Shown here one piece after another: positions 44,608-52,743 of a stretch of DNA of 64,000 bases. Below the pieces are notes generated by a model, which was given only the letters and a program-made list of their open reading frames with translations, was not told the DNA's origin and ran no database searches. The DNA lies in assembly GCA_022822665.1 (NCBI GenBank), contig JAJEAR010000064.1, positions 124,001 through 188,000 on the forward strand, read 5' to 3'. This DNA is from Alphaproteobacteria bacterium (GTDB taxonomy: Bacteria > Pseudomonadota > Alphaproteobacteria > Thalassobaculales > Thalassobaculaceae). Numbering within the stretch: position 1 is the stretch's first letter; each line of letters opens with the position of its first letter. The position numbers and the translations under genes were made by a program.

Positions 44608-45357
44608 ATGCGCCAGGCCACTGAGTCCAAACCCGGCGGCATCATGGAGTTCGTCCGTACCATCGTGTTCGCGGTCCTGATCGCACTCGGGATCCGGACC
44701 TTTGCCTACGAGCCCTTCAACATCCCGTCTGGATCGATGATCCCGACCCTGCTGGTCGGCGACTTCCTGTTCGTCTCCAAGCTCTCCTACGGCTACAGCC
44801 GCTACTCGCTTCCGTTCTCCCTGCCGCTCATCCCCGGCCGGATCCTGTTTACCGAGCCGGAACGCGGCGACGTGGTCGTGTTCAAGAAACCGACCGACCC
44901 GGGAACCGACTTCATCAAGCGCCTGGTCGGCCTGCCCGGGGACCAGATCCAGGTGACCGGCGGCATCCTGCACATCAACGGCATCCCGACCGGCCGCAGG
45001 GCGATCGACCCCATGGTCGCCAAGGATCTCTTCGGCCGCAACGTCGAGGTCCCGCGCTATATCGAGACCCTTCCCAACGGCCGCGAGCACGAGATACTGG
45101 AGACCCGGGGCGACCGCGGCCTGTCGGACAACACGGCGGTCTTCCACGTCCCTGACGGCCACTATTTCATGATGGGCGACAACCGCGACAACTCGGTCGA
45201 CAGCCGCGATGCGAGTGTCGGCATGGTGCCACAGCGCAACCTGGTCGGACGCGCCGACATCCTGTTCTGGGCCTGGGACACGCGCTGGTCCTGGTGGGAA
45301 GTCTGGAACTGGCCGCGGGCGATCCGGTTCGGCCGGCTGTTCACCCTCATCCGATGA
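44608..45357 (+). CDS. lepB: Signal peptidase I
   Basis: LepB removes signal peptides at the periplasmic face of the inner membrane. The 249-aa protein has one N-terminal helix (I-V-F-A-V-L-I-A-L-G-I-R-T-F). The Ser nucleophile is in P-S-G-S-M-I-P-T-L, the catalytic Lys is in D-F-I-K-R-L-V-G-L-P-G-D, and the C-terminal box is M-G-D-N-R-D-N-S-V-D-S-R. The stop overlaps the rnc start (ATGA). Confidence 0.96.
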   Translation: MRQATESKPGGIMEFVRTIVFAVLIALGIRTFAYEPFNIPSGSMIPTLLVGDFLFVSKLSYGYSRYSLPFSLPLIPGRILFTEPERGDVVVFKKPTDPGTDFIKRLVGLPGDQIQVTGGILHINGIPTGRRAIDPMVAKDLFGRNVEVPRYIETLPNGREHEILETRGDRGLSDNTAVFHVPDGHYFMMGDNRDNSVDSRDASVGMVPQRNLVGRADILFWAWDTRWSWWEVWNWPRAIRFGRLFTLIR

Positions 45358-46256
45358 GCATGCGGCGGGGCCAGCTCGAGGAACTCGAGACCCGTCTGGG
45401 CCACCGGTTCGCCGACCGGGACCTGTTGCGCCGGGCCGTCACCCACTCGAGTACCGGGGCTGTGGCCTCGCTCGCCTACGAACGCCTCGAGTTCCTGGGC
45501 GACCGGGTGCTCGGGCTTGTCATTGCCGAGACGCTGCTGCAACGCTTTGCCGACGAGCCGGAAGGCGCCATGACGCGACGGCTTGCCGCGCTGGTCAGCA
45601 GGGACACGCTTGCCGCCGTGGCCCGCCGCCTCGAGCTCGGCCGCTTCCTGGTCATCCCGGCACACCGGAACGACGATGCCCTGCGATCCCGCGACAGCGT
45701 GCTCGCCGATGCGCTGGAGGCCGTCATCGCCGGTGTCTATCTCGACGCCGGACTGGAGGCGGCGCGCGCCATCGTGCGCCGGCACTGGGACACGGCGATC
45801 GACCTGGAACGCTCACCACCTGTCGATCCCAAGTCGGCGCTGCAGGAATGGGCGCTGGGACGCCGGCTCGCAACGCCGGACTACGAGGTGATCGAATGCA
45901 GGGGACCGCCACACGCCCCGGTCTTCACCGTCCAGGCCACGGTCGGTGGCCATCCGCCGCAGACCGCTACCGGACCGTCAAAGCGCAAGGCGGAACTGAC
46001 CGCCGCCGCGCAGCTGCTGTCCCTCGTGACCGGGGCACATGGCCGAGACGGTCCGCAGACCACGCATCCCGAAGGCGATCGGAGCCAGGACCATGTCCCA
46101 GAGCACTCGCACTCCCCCGGAACGGATCCCCGTCTCGATCCTCACCGGCTTTCTCGGCAGCGGCAAGACGACCCTGTTGTCGCGGCTGATGCAGCACGAG
46201 GACATGGAGCGGGTCGCGGTGATCGTAAACGAATTCGGGGAGGTCGGCATCGATGA
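45354..46256 (+). CDS. rnc: Ribonuclease III with an out-of-frame C-terminal extension
   Basis: RNase III cuts double-stranded RNA in rRNA and mRNA processing. The N-terminal nuclease domain has Y-E-R-L-E-F-L-G-D-R-V-L (43-53) and D-A-L-E-A-V-I-A-G-V-Y-L-D (119-131), with the metal Asp and Glu residues. The dsRNA-binding domain ends near residue 226 (A-A-A-Q-L-L-S-L-V-T). Normal length is about 225-230 aa, but here the frame runs on for about 70 residues of His/Arg/Gly-rich text before stopping inside the next gene. The usual stop near 46040 appears to have been lost, or the tail is real but unconserved. Confidence 0.92.
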   Translation: MSMRRGQLEELETRLGHRFADRDLLRRAVTHSSTGAVASLAYERLEFLGDRVLGLVIAETLLQRFADEPEGAMTRRLAALVSRDTLAAVARRLELGRFLVIPAHRNDDALRSRDSVLADALEAVIAGVYLDAGLEAARAIVRRHWDTAIDLERSPPVDPKSALQEWALGRRLATPDYEVIECRGPPHAPVFTVQATVGGHPPQTATGPSKRKAELTAAAQLLSLVTGAHGRDGPQTTHPEGDRSQDHVPEHSHSPGTDPRLDPHRLSRQRQDDPVVAADAARGHGAGRGDRKRIRGGRHR

Positions 46257-47193
46257 CGCCCTGGTGGTCGGCGCCGATGAGGACACTGTGCTGCTGAACA
46301 GCGGCTGCCTGTGCTGTACCGTTCGCGGCGACCTCGTCGATACCATGCGGACCCTGATGGCGCGGCGCAGTTCCGGCGAGATCCCGCAGTTCGAACGCCT
46401 CGTGGTCGAGACCACCGGCCTCGCCGACCCGGCGCCGATCCTGCACACCATGATGGCCGACCCGTTCCTGGTCCGCCGGTATTCGCTTGACGGCGTCATC
46501 ACCGTGGTCGACGCCTACCACGCCATGTCGCAGTTCGACCGCCAGTTCGAATCCGTCAAGCAGGCGGCGGTGGCGGACCGGATCGTGCTCAGCAAGACAG
46601 ATGTCACCGATCCCGGGACCGTGGCCACGGTTCGCACGAGGATTTCGGATCTGAACCCGTCGGCCCGCGTGGTCGAGGCGATTCACGGCGAGGCCAGCCC
46701 CGCCGACCTGTTCGATGCCGGTCTCTACAACCCGAAGACCAAGACCGCCGACGTGGCCCGCTGGCTGAAGGAGGAGGCCTACCGGGACACGGAAGGCCAT
46801 GTCCATCACCACGGACACGATCACCACCACGGGCATGACCACCATCACGACCATCATCACCATGACGTCAACCGGCACGACGACCACATCCGCAGCTTCG
46901 TTCTCACCTTCGACGAACCGCTGAACTGGTCGAGGATCGCCGGCGCACTCGACATGCTGGCCCAGACCCACGGGGCCAACATCCTGCGCATCAAGGGACT
47001 GCTGAACATCGCCGAACTCGACGACCAGCCGGTGGTGGTCCACGCCGTCCAGCACATGTTCCACCCGCCTGCGAAAATCGATGAATGGCCGGATGACGAC
47101 CGGCGTTCCCGGCTGGTCTTCATCGTGCGCGACCTCGAGCGCGACACCATGGAGAAGGTGATGAACTCCTACCTCGCACTCGACTTCGCGTAA
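46039..47193 (+). CDS. CobW/P47K family GTP-binding metal-insertion protein
   Basis: COG0523 GTPases deliver metals (Zn, Co, Fe) to target enzymes. The 384-aa protein has Walker A L-T-G-F-L-G-S-G-K-T-T-L-L, the metal motif G-C-L-C-C-T-V-R-G-D, E-T-T-G-L-A-D-P, and the G4 motif S-K-T-D. A His-rich loop near residue 255 (H-V-H-H-H-G-H-D-H-H-H-G-H-D) should bind metal. The start may be at 46039 or at the ATG at 46093 (M-S-Q-S-T-R-T); both lie inside the rnc frame. In most alphaproteobacteria era follows rnc. Some relatives activate nitrile hydratase, a link worth noting but unproven. Confidence 0.9.
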   Translation: MAETVRRPRIPKAIGARTMSQSTRTPPERIPVSILTGFLGSGKTTLLSRLMQHEDMERVAVIVNEFGEVGIDDALVVGADEDTVLLNSGCLCCTVRGDLVDTMRTLMARRSSGEIPQFERLVVETTGLADPAPILHTMMADPFLVRRYSLDGVITVVDAYHAMSQFDRQFESVKQAAVADRIVLSKTDVTDPGTVATVRTRISDLNPSARVVEAIHGEASPADLFDAGLYNPKTKTADVARWLKEEAYRDTEGHVHHHGHDHHHGHDHHHDHHHHDVNRHDDHIRSFVLTFDEPLNWSRIAGALDMLAQTHGANILRIKGLLNIAELDDQPVVVHAVQHMFHPPAKIDEWPDDDRRSRLVFIVRDLERDTMEKVMNSYLALDFA

Positions 47194-47222
47194 CCCGCCC
47201 ACAGGTGACGAAAGGTCCCGCA

Positions 47223-47840
47223 ATGTTCTTCACTCCAGGCACCCATCGCGAACACGGTCTGCGCCACGACCCGTTCAAGGCCTTCGTGTCGCCGCGCCCG
47301 ATCGGCTGGATTTCGACCATGAACGAGGAAGGCGTTACCAATCTCGCGCCGTACAGTTTCTTCAACGCGGTCTCCAACGACCCGCCCTGCGTCATGTTTG
47401 CCTCGAGCTCCCGGCCCGACACCGGCACGCGCAAGGACAGCCAGGTCAATATCGAGCGCACCGGTGAATTCGTCTGCTCCATCGTCGGCCACGACCAGCG
47501 CGAGGCGATGAATACCTCCTCCCTGCACCTGCCCTACGGCGAGGACGAGATGCCGGTCAGCGGCCTGGTCGGCGAACCGTCGCGGCTGGTCAGGCCGCTG
47601 CGGGTCCGGGGTGCCCCCGCGCATCTCGAGTGCCGCCACCTGCAGAGCGTGCAGATGCCGAGCCGGCGCGAGGACCGCGAGAACTGGGTGATCTTCGGCG
47701 AGGTCCTGGGGATCCACGTCGACGACAGCATCATCACCGACGGGCTGGTCGATGTGACCCGGTACCGTCCGGTCTCCCGGCTGGGCTACATGGACTTCGC
47801 CTCCATCAGCGAGGTCTACGCGATGGGCCGACCCGACTGA
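47223..47840 (+). CDS. Flavin reductase-like (FMN-binding) protein
   Basis: This 205-aa split-barrel protein has F-K-A-F-V-S-P-R-P-I-G-W-I-S-T near residue 18, N-L-A-P-Y-S-F-F-N-A-V-S, D-P-P-C-V-M-F and G-E-F-V-C-S-I-V. These are typical of flavoredoxin/flavin-reductase-like proteins that bind FMN. The ATG at 47223 is preferred over the frame opening 18 bp earlier. It follows the CobW gene by 29 bp and converges with SCO1 at 3 bp. Electron partner unknown. Confidence 0.9.
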   Translation: MFFTPGTHREHGLRHDPFKAFVSPRPIGWISTMNEEGVTNLAPYSFFNAVSNDPPCVMFASSSRPDTGTRKDSQVNIERTGEFVCSIVGHDQREAMNTSSLHLPYGEDEMPVSGLVGEPSRLVRPLRVRGAPAHLECRHLQSVQMPSRREDRENWVIFGEVLGIHVDDSIITDGLVDVTRYRPVSRLGYMDFASISEVYAMGRPD

Positions 47841-47843
47841 CGG

Positions 47844-48431
47844 TCAGTCCGCAGCGAGGTAGCGGCGCAGGATGCCGGCAATCCGCTCCGGCGGCGTTGC
47901 GTGCGGCAGCAGGGTGACGAAGGCGCCATCGGGCCCCATCAGGCAGGCGAGCGTCGAGTGGTCGACGAAATACTCGTCCGCGTCATGTCCCTCGACCCTG
48001 AAACGGGACCGGTGAACCCGGTAGTGCCGGGCCGCCTCGGCGACCTGGCGCTCGCTTCCGGTCAGGCCGAGGAGTGCCGGGTGCAGCGCGCCCAGGTAGT
48101 CGCGCAGTGTCTGCGGATCGTCGCGGGCCGGATCGACGGTGATGAACAGCGGCTGGATGCGCCCGGCGAGTTCGCCCAGCTCGTCGAGTGCGAGCGAAAT
48201 GTTCGCGAGGTCGACCGGGCAGAGGTCGGGACAACCGGTGTAGCCGAAGTAGACCAGCATGTGGCGGCCGCGAAAGTCGCGGTCGGTCACCACGCGGCCG
48301 TGGTGGTCGACGAGTTCGAACGGGCCGCCGAACAGGGTTGCCAGCGGTCCAGCGGTGTCGGCCGCCCGGCTCGCAGGTGCGGCCAGCGCCAGGACCAGGA
48401 TGACGGCGAGGCGCCGGTACCACCCGCTCAT
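47844..48431 (-). CDS. SCO1/SenC family copper chaperone
   Basis: SCO proteins carry copper to the CuA site of cytochrome c oxidase or act as thiol reductants. The 195-aa protein has a signal peptide/anchor (about 1-23), the thioredoxin-like Y-F-G-Y-T-G-C-P-D-L-C-P (C67, C71) and the third ligand His in F-V-D-H-S-T. It overlaps the upstream Cys-containing secreted protein by 4 bp, so the three small secreted proteins here form one unit. No oxidase genes are in the window. Confidence 0.92.
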   Translation of the reverse strand: MSGWYRRLAVILVLALAAPASRAADTAGPLATLFGGPFELVDHHGRVVTDRDFRGRHMLVYFGYTGCPDLCPVDLANISLALDELGELAGRIQPLFITVDPARDDPQTLRDYLGALHPALLGLTGSERQVAEAARHYRVHRSRFRVEGHDADEYFVDHSTLACLMGPDGAFVTLLPHATPPERIAGILRRYLAAD

Positions 48432-48946
48432 TCGACCGGGATCTTGGCGCCCGGTATCCCGACCGGTCCGAACTCCTCGATCAGGGCCCTGATGGCCGGG
48501 TCCTTGCGGAACCAGCGGTTGGCATTCTTCTGCTTGTTGGCCCGCGCCCAGTCGCGCGAGAACGCCCGCGCCCGGGTCCACTTCTCGGTTCCGGGCTCCC
48601 GCAGCCTCTGCACCATGTAGAAGCGCGTGATCTCGGCATCGATCATCAGTCCGTCGACCTCGACCCGCCTGTTGCACCACGCCACCAGGTCAAGCACGCC
48701 GCCGGCGAACAGCGTGCTGCTCTTCGCGACCAGGATCAGGACGCCGTCATCGGTCAGCAACCCCATCTGCCTGGTGCCGCCGCCGCAGTCCTGCGGACAG
48801 TCCCCGGTCAGTTCACACAGCACGTCGACCGCCCTGGCCTCGAACTGGCTGGGCTGCTCGCCGTCGATACCGAGTTCCTTTGCAGCCTGCGCCGGTTGTG
48901 CGTGGGCGAGAACCAGCGCCAGGATGATCGGCAAGAGATGTCGCAT
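48428..48946 (-). CDS. Secreted Cys-containing protein, paralogue of its upstream neighbour
   Basis: The 172-aa protein has a clear signal peptide (about 1-21, A-Q-P-A-Q-A) and then V-D-V-L-C-E-L-T-G-D-C-P-Q-D-C-G-G-G, G-L-L-T-D-D-G-V-L-I-L-V and V-E-V-D-G-L-M-I. The order of strands and cysteines echoes the protein encoded just upstream, so the two may be related OB-fold-like proteins. The C-terminal third is basic (K-W-T-R-A-R...N-K-Q-K-N). Family not recognised; a link to copper or redox chemistry is inferred from SCO1. Confidence 0.75.
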   Translation of the reverse strand: MRHLLPIILALVLAHAQPAQAAKELGIDGEQPSQFEARAVDVLCELTGDCPQDCGGGTRQMGLLTDDGVLILVAKSSTLFAGGVLDLVAWCNRRVEVDGLMIDAEITRFYMVQRLREPGTEKWTRARAFSRDWARANKQKNANRWFRKDPAIRALIEEFGPVGIPGAKIPVE

Positions 48947-48949
48947 GGC

Positions 48950-49390
48950 CTATTTCCCGAACGGCTGGATGCCGACGTCCTCGTGGGTGACGTTGACGAT
49001 GCCCTGGTCGTCGGCAATGCGGCTGACCAGCAGGTAGTTGACGCCGTCCCGCTCGATGAGGTCCCCCTCGACCGTCACCTGGTGCGCCTGGATCCTGGCG
49101 ATGGTCGGATTGGCGGCACTCACATCGTCCTCGCCGACCCGCAGGATCACGTAGACGTTTTCGTCCTCGTCCATGATCGAGACCGGGATACCGCCGATCG
49201 CGCACCAGACCGCGCACTGGTAATGCGCCGATCCTTCCGCGAACATGATGGCGGTCACCCTGCACCAGGTATCGATCACCTCGCCGGTCACCGTGACCCG
49301 GTTCGTCGCCTGTGCGGACTGCGGCCCGGCCCAGGCAAGCCCCAGCGCCAGGACCGCCGCCAGCAGCAGGCGTTCCGCGTGCTTGCGCAT
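48950..49390 (-). CDS. Secreted Cys-containing OB-fold-like protein
   Basis: From the ATG at 49390 (GAGG about 6 bases before) the protein is 146 aa, with a signal peptide (about 1-28). The mature part starts V-T-V-T-G-E-V-I-D-T-W-C (C43) and has H-Y-Q-C-A-V-W-C-A-I-G-G-I-P-V (H56, C59, C63), then V-T-V-E-G-D-L-I. The three Cys and one His could bind copper or heme, but this is inference. It sits 20 bp after the N-carbamoylase gene and 3 bp before its paralogue. Confidence 0.75.
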   Translation of the reverse strand: MRKHAERLLLAAVLALGLAWAGPQSAQATNRVTVTGEVIDTWCRVTAIMFAEGSAHYQCAVWCAIGGIPVSIMDEDENVYVILRVGEDDVSAANPTIARIQAHQVTVEGDLIERDGVNYLLVSRIADDQGIVNVTHEDVGIQPFGK

Positions 49391-49409
49391 CAGGACCTCC
49401 CCACGCTTC

Positions 49410-50354
49410 CTACTCGGCGGCCGACAGGTCCGCCGGGACCTCGATCCCGGCCTGGCGCACGATCCGGCCGTAATGCTCGACCCGCCGGTGCCGTCCGAGG
49501 TTGAAGGTTCCGCGCCTCGGCGCCGCGCAGGCGTCGAGATCGGCAACCGCAACGATCAGCTCGTCCTCGAGCGTCGCCGCCCTGGCAAGGATCTCGCCCG
49601 AGGGCTGGATGATGCAGGAGCCGCCGATCAGCATGCAGCCGTCCTCGACCCCGGCCTTGGCCACCCCGACCACCCAGCACGCGTTCATGTAGGCGTTGGC
49701 CTGCATCACCAGGTGATTGTGGAACATCCTCAGGTGATTGGGCTCGGGCTCGCTGGTGTTGGTATCCGGCGTGTTGTAGCCGAGCACGATCAGCTCGGCC
49801 CCCTGTAGTCCCATCACCCGGTAGGTCTCCGGCCAGCGGCGATCGTTGCAAATCGCCATGCCGACCAGCCCTCCGTGCTGCGACCAGACCCCGAACCCGA
49901 GGTCGCCGGGCTCGAAATACCGCTTCTCCAGATGCTGGAACGCCCGCCACGGTTCGAATTCGGAGTGCCCGGGGAGGTGGATCTTGCGGTACTTGCCGGT
50001 GATCCGACCGGTGCCGTCCACCAGGATCGAGGTGTTGAACCGCCGGCCTTCCGGGGTCAGTTCGGCGTAGCCGAGATAAAATCCAACGCCGGCCTTCTCC
50101 GCCGCCTCGAACAGCGGGCGCGTCGCCGCGTTCGGCATCGCGGTCTCGAACCAGTGGTCCATCCGCGAGATGTCGTCCTCGTAGTAGCGTGGAAAGAAGG
50201 TGGTCAGCGCCAGCTCGGGAAACACCACCAGATCGCAGCCGCGCGATGCCGCCTCCCGCAGCATCTCGATCATCCGGGCAACGCAGCTGTCCCGACTCTC
50301 GTCAGGAGCAATCGGTCCCATCTGCGCCCCGCCCAACGTCACCTTCCGGCTCAT
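49410..50354 (-). CDS. N-carbamoyl-D-amino acid hydrolase (nitrilase superfamily)
   Basis: The enzyme removes the carbamoyl group from N-carbamoyl amino acids to give the amino acid, CO2 and NH3. The 314-aa protein has the Glu-Lys-Cys triad in F-P-E-L-A (E47), K-Y-R-K-I-H-L-P-G (K124) and G-M-A-I-C-N-D-R-R-W-P-E (C169). The last motif is characteristic of D-carbamoylases. The hydantoinase gene lies directly upstream (31-bp gap), giving the classical two-step hydantoin route. Stereochemistry is inferred from sequence likeness only. Confidence 0.88.
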   Translation of the reverse strand: MSRKVTLGGAQMGPIAPDESRDSCVARMIEMLREAASRGCDLVVFPELALTTFFPRYYEDDISRMDHWFETAMPNAATRPLFEAAEKAGVGFYLGYAELTPEGRRFNTSILVDGTGRITGKYRKIHLPGHSEFEPWRAFQHLEKRYFEPGDLGFGVWSQHGGLVGMAICNDRRWPETYRVMGLQGAELIVLGYNTPDTNTSEPEPNHLRMFHNHLVMQANAYMNACWVVGVAKAGVEDGCMLIGGSCIIQPSGEILARAATLEDELIVAVADLDACAAPRRGTFNLGRHRRVEHYGRIVRQAGIEVPADLSAAE

Positions 50355-50385
50355 CGGTTCCTCTCCTTGTGCTGCGCGTCCGCCA

Positions 50386-51849
50386 TCACTCCGGTTCCCG
50401 GGTCGTCAGCGCGACGGGGTCGAACGGGGTCGGCAACACGCCGCGCGGCCTGATGTAGTCGTAGGGGCCGCGGGCCAGGAACCGGCCCCACCCCGGCTCG
50501 TCGCTGACGTCGCCTTCGTTCCATACCACCTTGCCCCGGCTGATGGTGACGGCCGGCCAGCCGGTCACCTCCAGCCCCTCGTAGGGGGTGTAGTCGGTGT
50601 CGTGGTGCAGGATATCCTGGGAGATCGTCACCTGCCGGTCGGGGTCCCAGATACAGATGTCCGCATCGGCGCCAACCGCAATCACCCCCTTGTTCGGATA
50701 CAGGCCGAACAGCCGGGCGGCATTGGTGGAGGTCACGGCGACGAAGGTCTCGAGATCGATCCGGCCCTTCGCCACTCCCTCCGAGAACGTGATCGGCATC
50801 CGGGTCTCGAGTCCTGGCACCCCGTTGGCGATCTGGCTGAACGGCGCGTTGTCGCCAGCCCAGAACTTTCCCTCGAGTTCGTCGATATTGTAGGGCGCAT
50901 GGTCCGAGGTGACATTGCCGATGGTGCCGAGCCGCAGATGGTCCCACAGCGCCTCCTGGTCACCCTCGGTCCTGGGCGCGGGAGAACAGATGAACTTCGC
51001 GCCCTCGCGCTGGTCCCGGTCAAGGTCGCGCTCGGTCAGCACGAAGTACTGCGGACAGGTCTCGGAGAACACCTTCAGGCCACGGCGCTGGGCGCGCCTG
51101 ACCTCCTCGGCCGCCTGCTCGCAGCTGACATGGAACACCTGGATCGGCACGTCAAGCAGTTCCGCCAGCATGATGATGCGGTGGCAGGCCTCGCGCTCGA
51201 CCAGCGGCGGCTTGCACCACGCGTGGTGCCGGGTACCGTTGCGTCCGGCCTCGAGCAGTTTCGCGGTCATGTACATGATCGCGTCGTGGTTTTCGGCATG
51301 GACACAGACCAGCGCCTGCTTGCGTTTGGCGACGTCGAGGATACGCAGGATCTCGGCATCGTTCACGCGGTTGCGCGGATAGGTCATGAACAGCTTGAGC
51401 GACCGGTGCCCCTCGTCGATGAGCCGTGGCACCTCCTCGTTGATCACCACGTCTGACGGATCGCTGATGATCAGGTGGAAGCTGTAGTCGATCGAGGACT
51501 GCCGGGCCCGCCGGTGGTAGTCCTCGACCACTGGAGCAAGCCGTTCGCCCTTCTCCTGGGCCGCGAAGCAGATGATGGTGGTGGTACCGCCGCAGGCGGC
51601 CGAGCGGGTTCCCCCCTCGAAACTCTCGGCGTTCCGCCCTCCGGTGCTCGATCGCTGGTCGATGTGACAGTGGCTGTCGATACCGCCGGGCAGCACGAGC
51701 CGGCCCGTCGCATCGATCTCGCGGCCCCCGCCGGAGAGCTGCTCGGCGAGGGCGGTAATCCTGCCGCCGCGCACACCGACGTCGCAACGGGCGGTGCCGT
51801 TGGCATTCACCACCAGGCCGCCTCGGATGACGAGGTCGAAGTCGTCCAT
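50386..51849 (-). CDS. D-hydantoinase/dihydropyrimidinase
   Basis: This zinc amidohydrolase opens 5-substituted hydantoins or dihydropyrimidines to N-carbamoyl amino acids. The 487-aa protein has D-S-H-C-H-I-D (H60, H62), the carboxylated Lys in S-L-K-L-F-M-T-Y (K152), V-H-A-E-N-H, V-F-H-V-S-C and T-S-D-H-A-P-Y. These are the full metal and catalytic set of the hydantoinase group. No dihydropyrimidine dehydrogenase is adjacent, so hydantoin or ureide use is as likely as pyrimidine breakdown. Confidence 0.9.
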   Translation of the reverse strand: MDDFDLVIRGGLVVNANGTARCDVGVRGGRITALAEQLSGGGREIDATGRLVLPGGIDSHCHIDQRSSTGGRNAESFEGGTRSAACGGTTTIICFAAQEKGERLAPVVEDYHRRARQSSIDYSFHLIISDPSDVVINEEVPRLIDEGHRSLKLFMTYPRNRVNDAEILRILDVAKRKQALVCVHAENHDAIMYMTAKLLEAGRNGTRHHAWCKPPLVEREACHRIIMLAELLDVPIQVFHVSCEQAAEEVRRAQRRGLKVFSETCPQYFVLTERDLDRDQREGAKFICSPAPRTEGDQEALWDHLRLGTIGNVTSDHAPYNIDELEGKFWAGDNAPFSQIANGVPGLETRMPITFSEGVAKGRIDLETFVAVTSTNAARLFGLYPNKGVIAVGADADICIWDPDRQVTISQDILHHDTDYTPYEGLEVTGWPAVTISRGKVVWNEGDVSDEPGWGRFLARGPYDYIRPRGVLPTPFDPVALTTREPE

Positions 51850-51866
51850 GCCAGGTCCTCCGCCGG

Positions 51867-52649
51867 TCAGGTCGCGTAGCCGGGATTGACGCGGTCGAGC
51901 TGGCGCAGCAGCGCTGCCCAGGTCAGCGCAAAATGACCGTCCCCGCCGGCATCGGGATCCCGCTGGAACTGCCTGGCGGTGTGTGTGCAGACCTCCTCGG
52001 GGATCAGTCGGAGTGTGCCGCCCGCCTGGGCCGCCAGCTGCAGTTCGCAGGCCTTCTCCAGCATGTACATGGTCACGAAGGCTTCGGCCACGCTGCGCCC
52101 GCAGGTCAGCAGCCCGTGATTGCGCAGGATCATCGCCGTGTTTTCGCCGAGGTCCGCAACCAGCCGCTCGCGCTCGTCGAGGTCGAGGGCGATGCCCTCG
52201 TAGTCGTGGTAGGAGAGCGCGCCGTGGAACACCAGCGAGGTCTGTGCCAGCGGCAGCAGCCCGTCTTCCTGCGCCGAGACCGCCATGCCCGACACCGTGT
52301 GGGTGTGCATGACGCAGGCCATGTCGTGGCGAGCCTCGTGAACGGCGCTGTGAATGGTGAAACCGGCGGCGTTGACCGCGTGGGGCGAGGGCATGACGAT
52401 CTCGCCCTCGGTATCCAGCTTGACCAGGCTGGATGCCGTCACCTCCTCGAACATGAACCCGAACGGGTTGAGCAGGAAATGGTCATCCGTTCCCGGCACC
52501 CGCGCCGAGATGTGGGTGTAGATCAGGTCGGTCCAGCCATGCATGGCGGCCAGCCGGTAGCAGGCCGCGAGGTCCACGCGGGCCTGCCACTCCTCTTCAC
52601 TCACCTGGTCGCGCACCGACGGGGTTGCGAGCGGCATCACATTCGACAT
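51867..52649 (-). CDS. Class II aldolase/adducin family protein
   Basis: This 260-aa zinc enzyme has G-W-T-D-L-I-Y-T-H-I-S-A-R, H-T-H-T-V-S-G-M-A with two zinc His, and R-N-H-G-L-L-T-C-G. The family includes sugar-phosphate aldolases and decarboxylases; many members next to amino acid or ureide genes have no defined reaction. The ATG at 52649 is used. It lies 17 bp upstream of the hydantoinase gene, so it probably works on a product or side chain in that route. Confidence 0.85.
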   Translation of the reverse strand: MSNVMPLATPSVRDQVSEEEWQARVDLAACYRLAAMHGWTDLIYTHISARVPGTDDHFLLNPFGFMFEEVTASSLVKLDTEGEIVMPSPHAVNAAGFTIHSAVHEARHDMACVMHTHTVSGMAVSAQEDGLLPLAQTSLVFHGALSYHDYEGIALDLDERERLVADLGENTAMILRNHGLLTCGRSVAEAFVTMYMLEKACELQLAAQAGGTLRLIPEEVCTHTARQFQRDPDAGGDGHFALTWAALLRQLDRVNPGYAT

Positions 52650-52743
52650 GGCGGGTCTCCGGCAGGCTGTTCGCAAGGCGGCAGTCTGCGCCCGCGCGGC
52701 GCGGGGTGTCAACGCGAAGCCCCGGCGTCGAACGGTCTTGCGC

